Of a DNA stretch of 5,446 bases, positions 5,187 to 5,446 are shown piece after piece. Under the pieces are notes generated by a model. The model was not told the DNA's origin. It was given only the letters and a program-made list of their open reading frames with translations, and did not search any database. Within the stretch, counting starts at the first letter, position 1. Each line of letters opens with the position of its first letter. The translations under genes and the position numbers were made by a program. The DNA is from an uncultured Collinsella sp. (lineage in GTDB: Bacteria; Actinomycetota; Coriobacteriia; Coriobacteriales; Coriobacteriaceae): NCBI GenBank assembly GCA_900545445.1, contig UQZH01000079.1:1-5446 (forward strand), given 5' to 3'.

Positions 5187-5446
5187 ATGCTCGTTTATGT
5201 TCGCGGCGCCGGCGATATCGCCACGGGCGTCGCCGCTCGCTTGGTGCGCGCCGGCGTGTCGGTCGTCATGGCCGATATCGCGGTCCCCACGTGCATCCGT
5301 CGCACAATCAGTTTTTGCGAGGCCATTCGCTTGGGCGAGGTCCAGGTCGAGGGCATTCGAGCCCGCTTGGCGCAGACGCCGGCCGAGGCGCTTGAGATTA
5401 CCGAGGCGGGGGATGTTGCCGTTGTGATGGACCCCCAGGCCAAGAT
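5187..5446 (+). CDS. yqeB: YqeB, EF2563-family selenium-dependent molybdenum hydroxylase system protein, 3' truncated
   Basis: The frame is open from ATG 5187 to the window edge, giving 86 complete codons plus two bases. The N-terminus carries a Rossmann-type loop GAGDIATG (7-14), then VAARLVRAGVSVVMADI (15-31), then the family signature IRRTISFCEAI (37-47) and VEGI (54-57). These match the EF2563/YqeB group, which is found with YqeC and selenium-dependent xanthine-dehydrogenase-like enzymes and is thought to act in maturing them in the cytosol; the mechanism is not known. EF2563-type members are about 260-270 residues, so roughly two thirds lies to the right; E. coli YqeB is longer and fused, and the type here cannot be told. 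The gene diverges from yqeC with a 102-base gap and has a strong ribosome binding site. Other open frames over 5147-5443 are shadows. Confidence 0.88.
   Translation, partial: MLVYVRGAGDIATGVAARLVRAGVSVVMADIAVPTCIRRTISFCEAIRLGEVQVEGIRARLAQTPAEALEITEAGDVAVVMDPQAK

Noticed and set aside
5147..5443. Three short closed frames near the right edge
   Set aside because: They overlap the yqeB frame starting at 5187, which has the Shine-Dalgarno site and clear family motifs but runs off the window without a stop.
1..5446. Selenocysteine-encoding UGA codons, given the selenium-linked gene content
   Set aside because: All genes read through without an in-frame TGA, so none is a selenoprotein within the visible sequence; the selenium link is to the cofactor.
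1..5446. Mobile element, CRISPR array or attachment site
   Set aside because: No transposase or integrase frame, no regularly spaced direct repeats and no tRNA gene were seen.

Overview
The window is high-GC coding DNA carrying a compact catabolic locus, most likely from an anaerobic gut actinobacterium of the Coriobacteriia (Collinsella-like). That placement is an inference from the GC-rich third codon positions, the AGAAAGGA/GGGGAGG-type ribosome binding sites and the gene content; no rRNA or other phylogenetic marker is present. Every recognisable gene belongs to the set found in the Escherichia coli yge-yqe-ygf-xdh region, which is linked to selenium-dependent molybdenum hydroxylases and to anaerobic breakdown of purines and urate.

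Layout, left to right. Positions 1-777 (+) hold the C-terminal 258 codons of a YgeY-type M20 metallohydrolase. A 201-base non-coding leader follows, with a possible promoter and two stem-loops. Then comes ygeW (979-2181, +), a knotted carbamoyltransferase, closed by a strong intrinsic terminator (2205-2244). A second transcription unit begins with a MocA/YgfJ-type molybdenum cofactor cytidylyltransferase (2332-2946, +) and continues 9 bases later with a dihydropyrimidinase/D-hydantoinase (hydA/hyuA/ygeZ type, 2956-4323, +). A 26-base convergent gap with a short hairpin separates hydA from yqeC (4350-5084, -), a P-loop selenium-cofactor protein. An AT-rich divergent control region (5085-5186) follows, and the window ends in the first 86 codons of yqeB (5187-5446, +), an EF2563-family protein that runs off the right edge.

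How the genes may work together (inference). YqeC, YqeB and the MocA-like enzyme would prepare the selenium/molybdenum cofactor for a xanthine-dehydrogenase-like hydroxylase encoded outside the window. The hydantoinase would open cyclic ureide rings. The YgeY hydrolase and YgeW carbamoyltransferase would process the resulting acyclic ureido or amino intermediates, with carbamoyl phosphate as a possible route to ATP. The hydroxylase, YgeX, SsnA and YgfK are not in the window, so the pathway cannot be closed from this sequence.

The least expected features are two mirrored cysteine clusters in YqeC, the divergent rather than co-directional yqeC/yqeB arrangement with a palindrome between them, and a structured leader before ygeW. 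I see no mobile element, CRISPR array, tRNA or rRNA.
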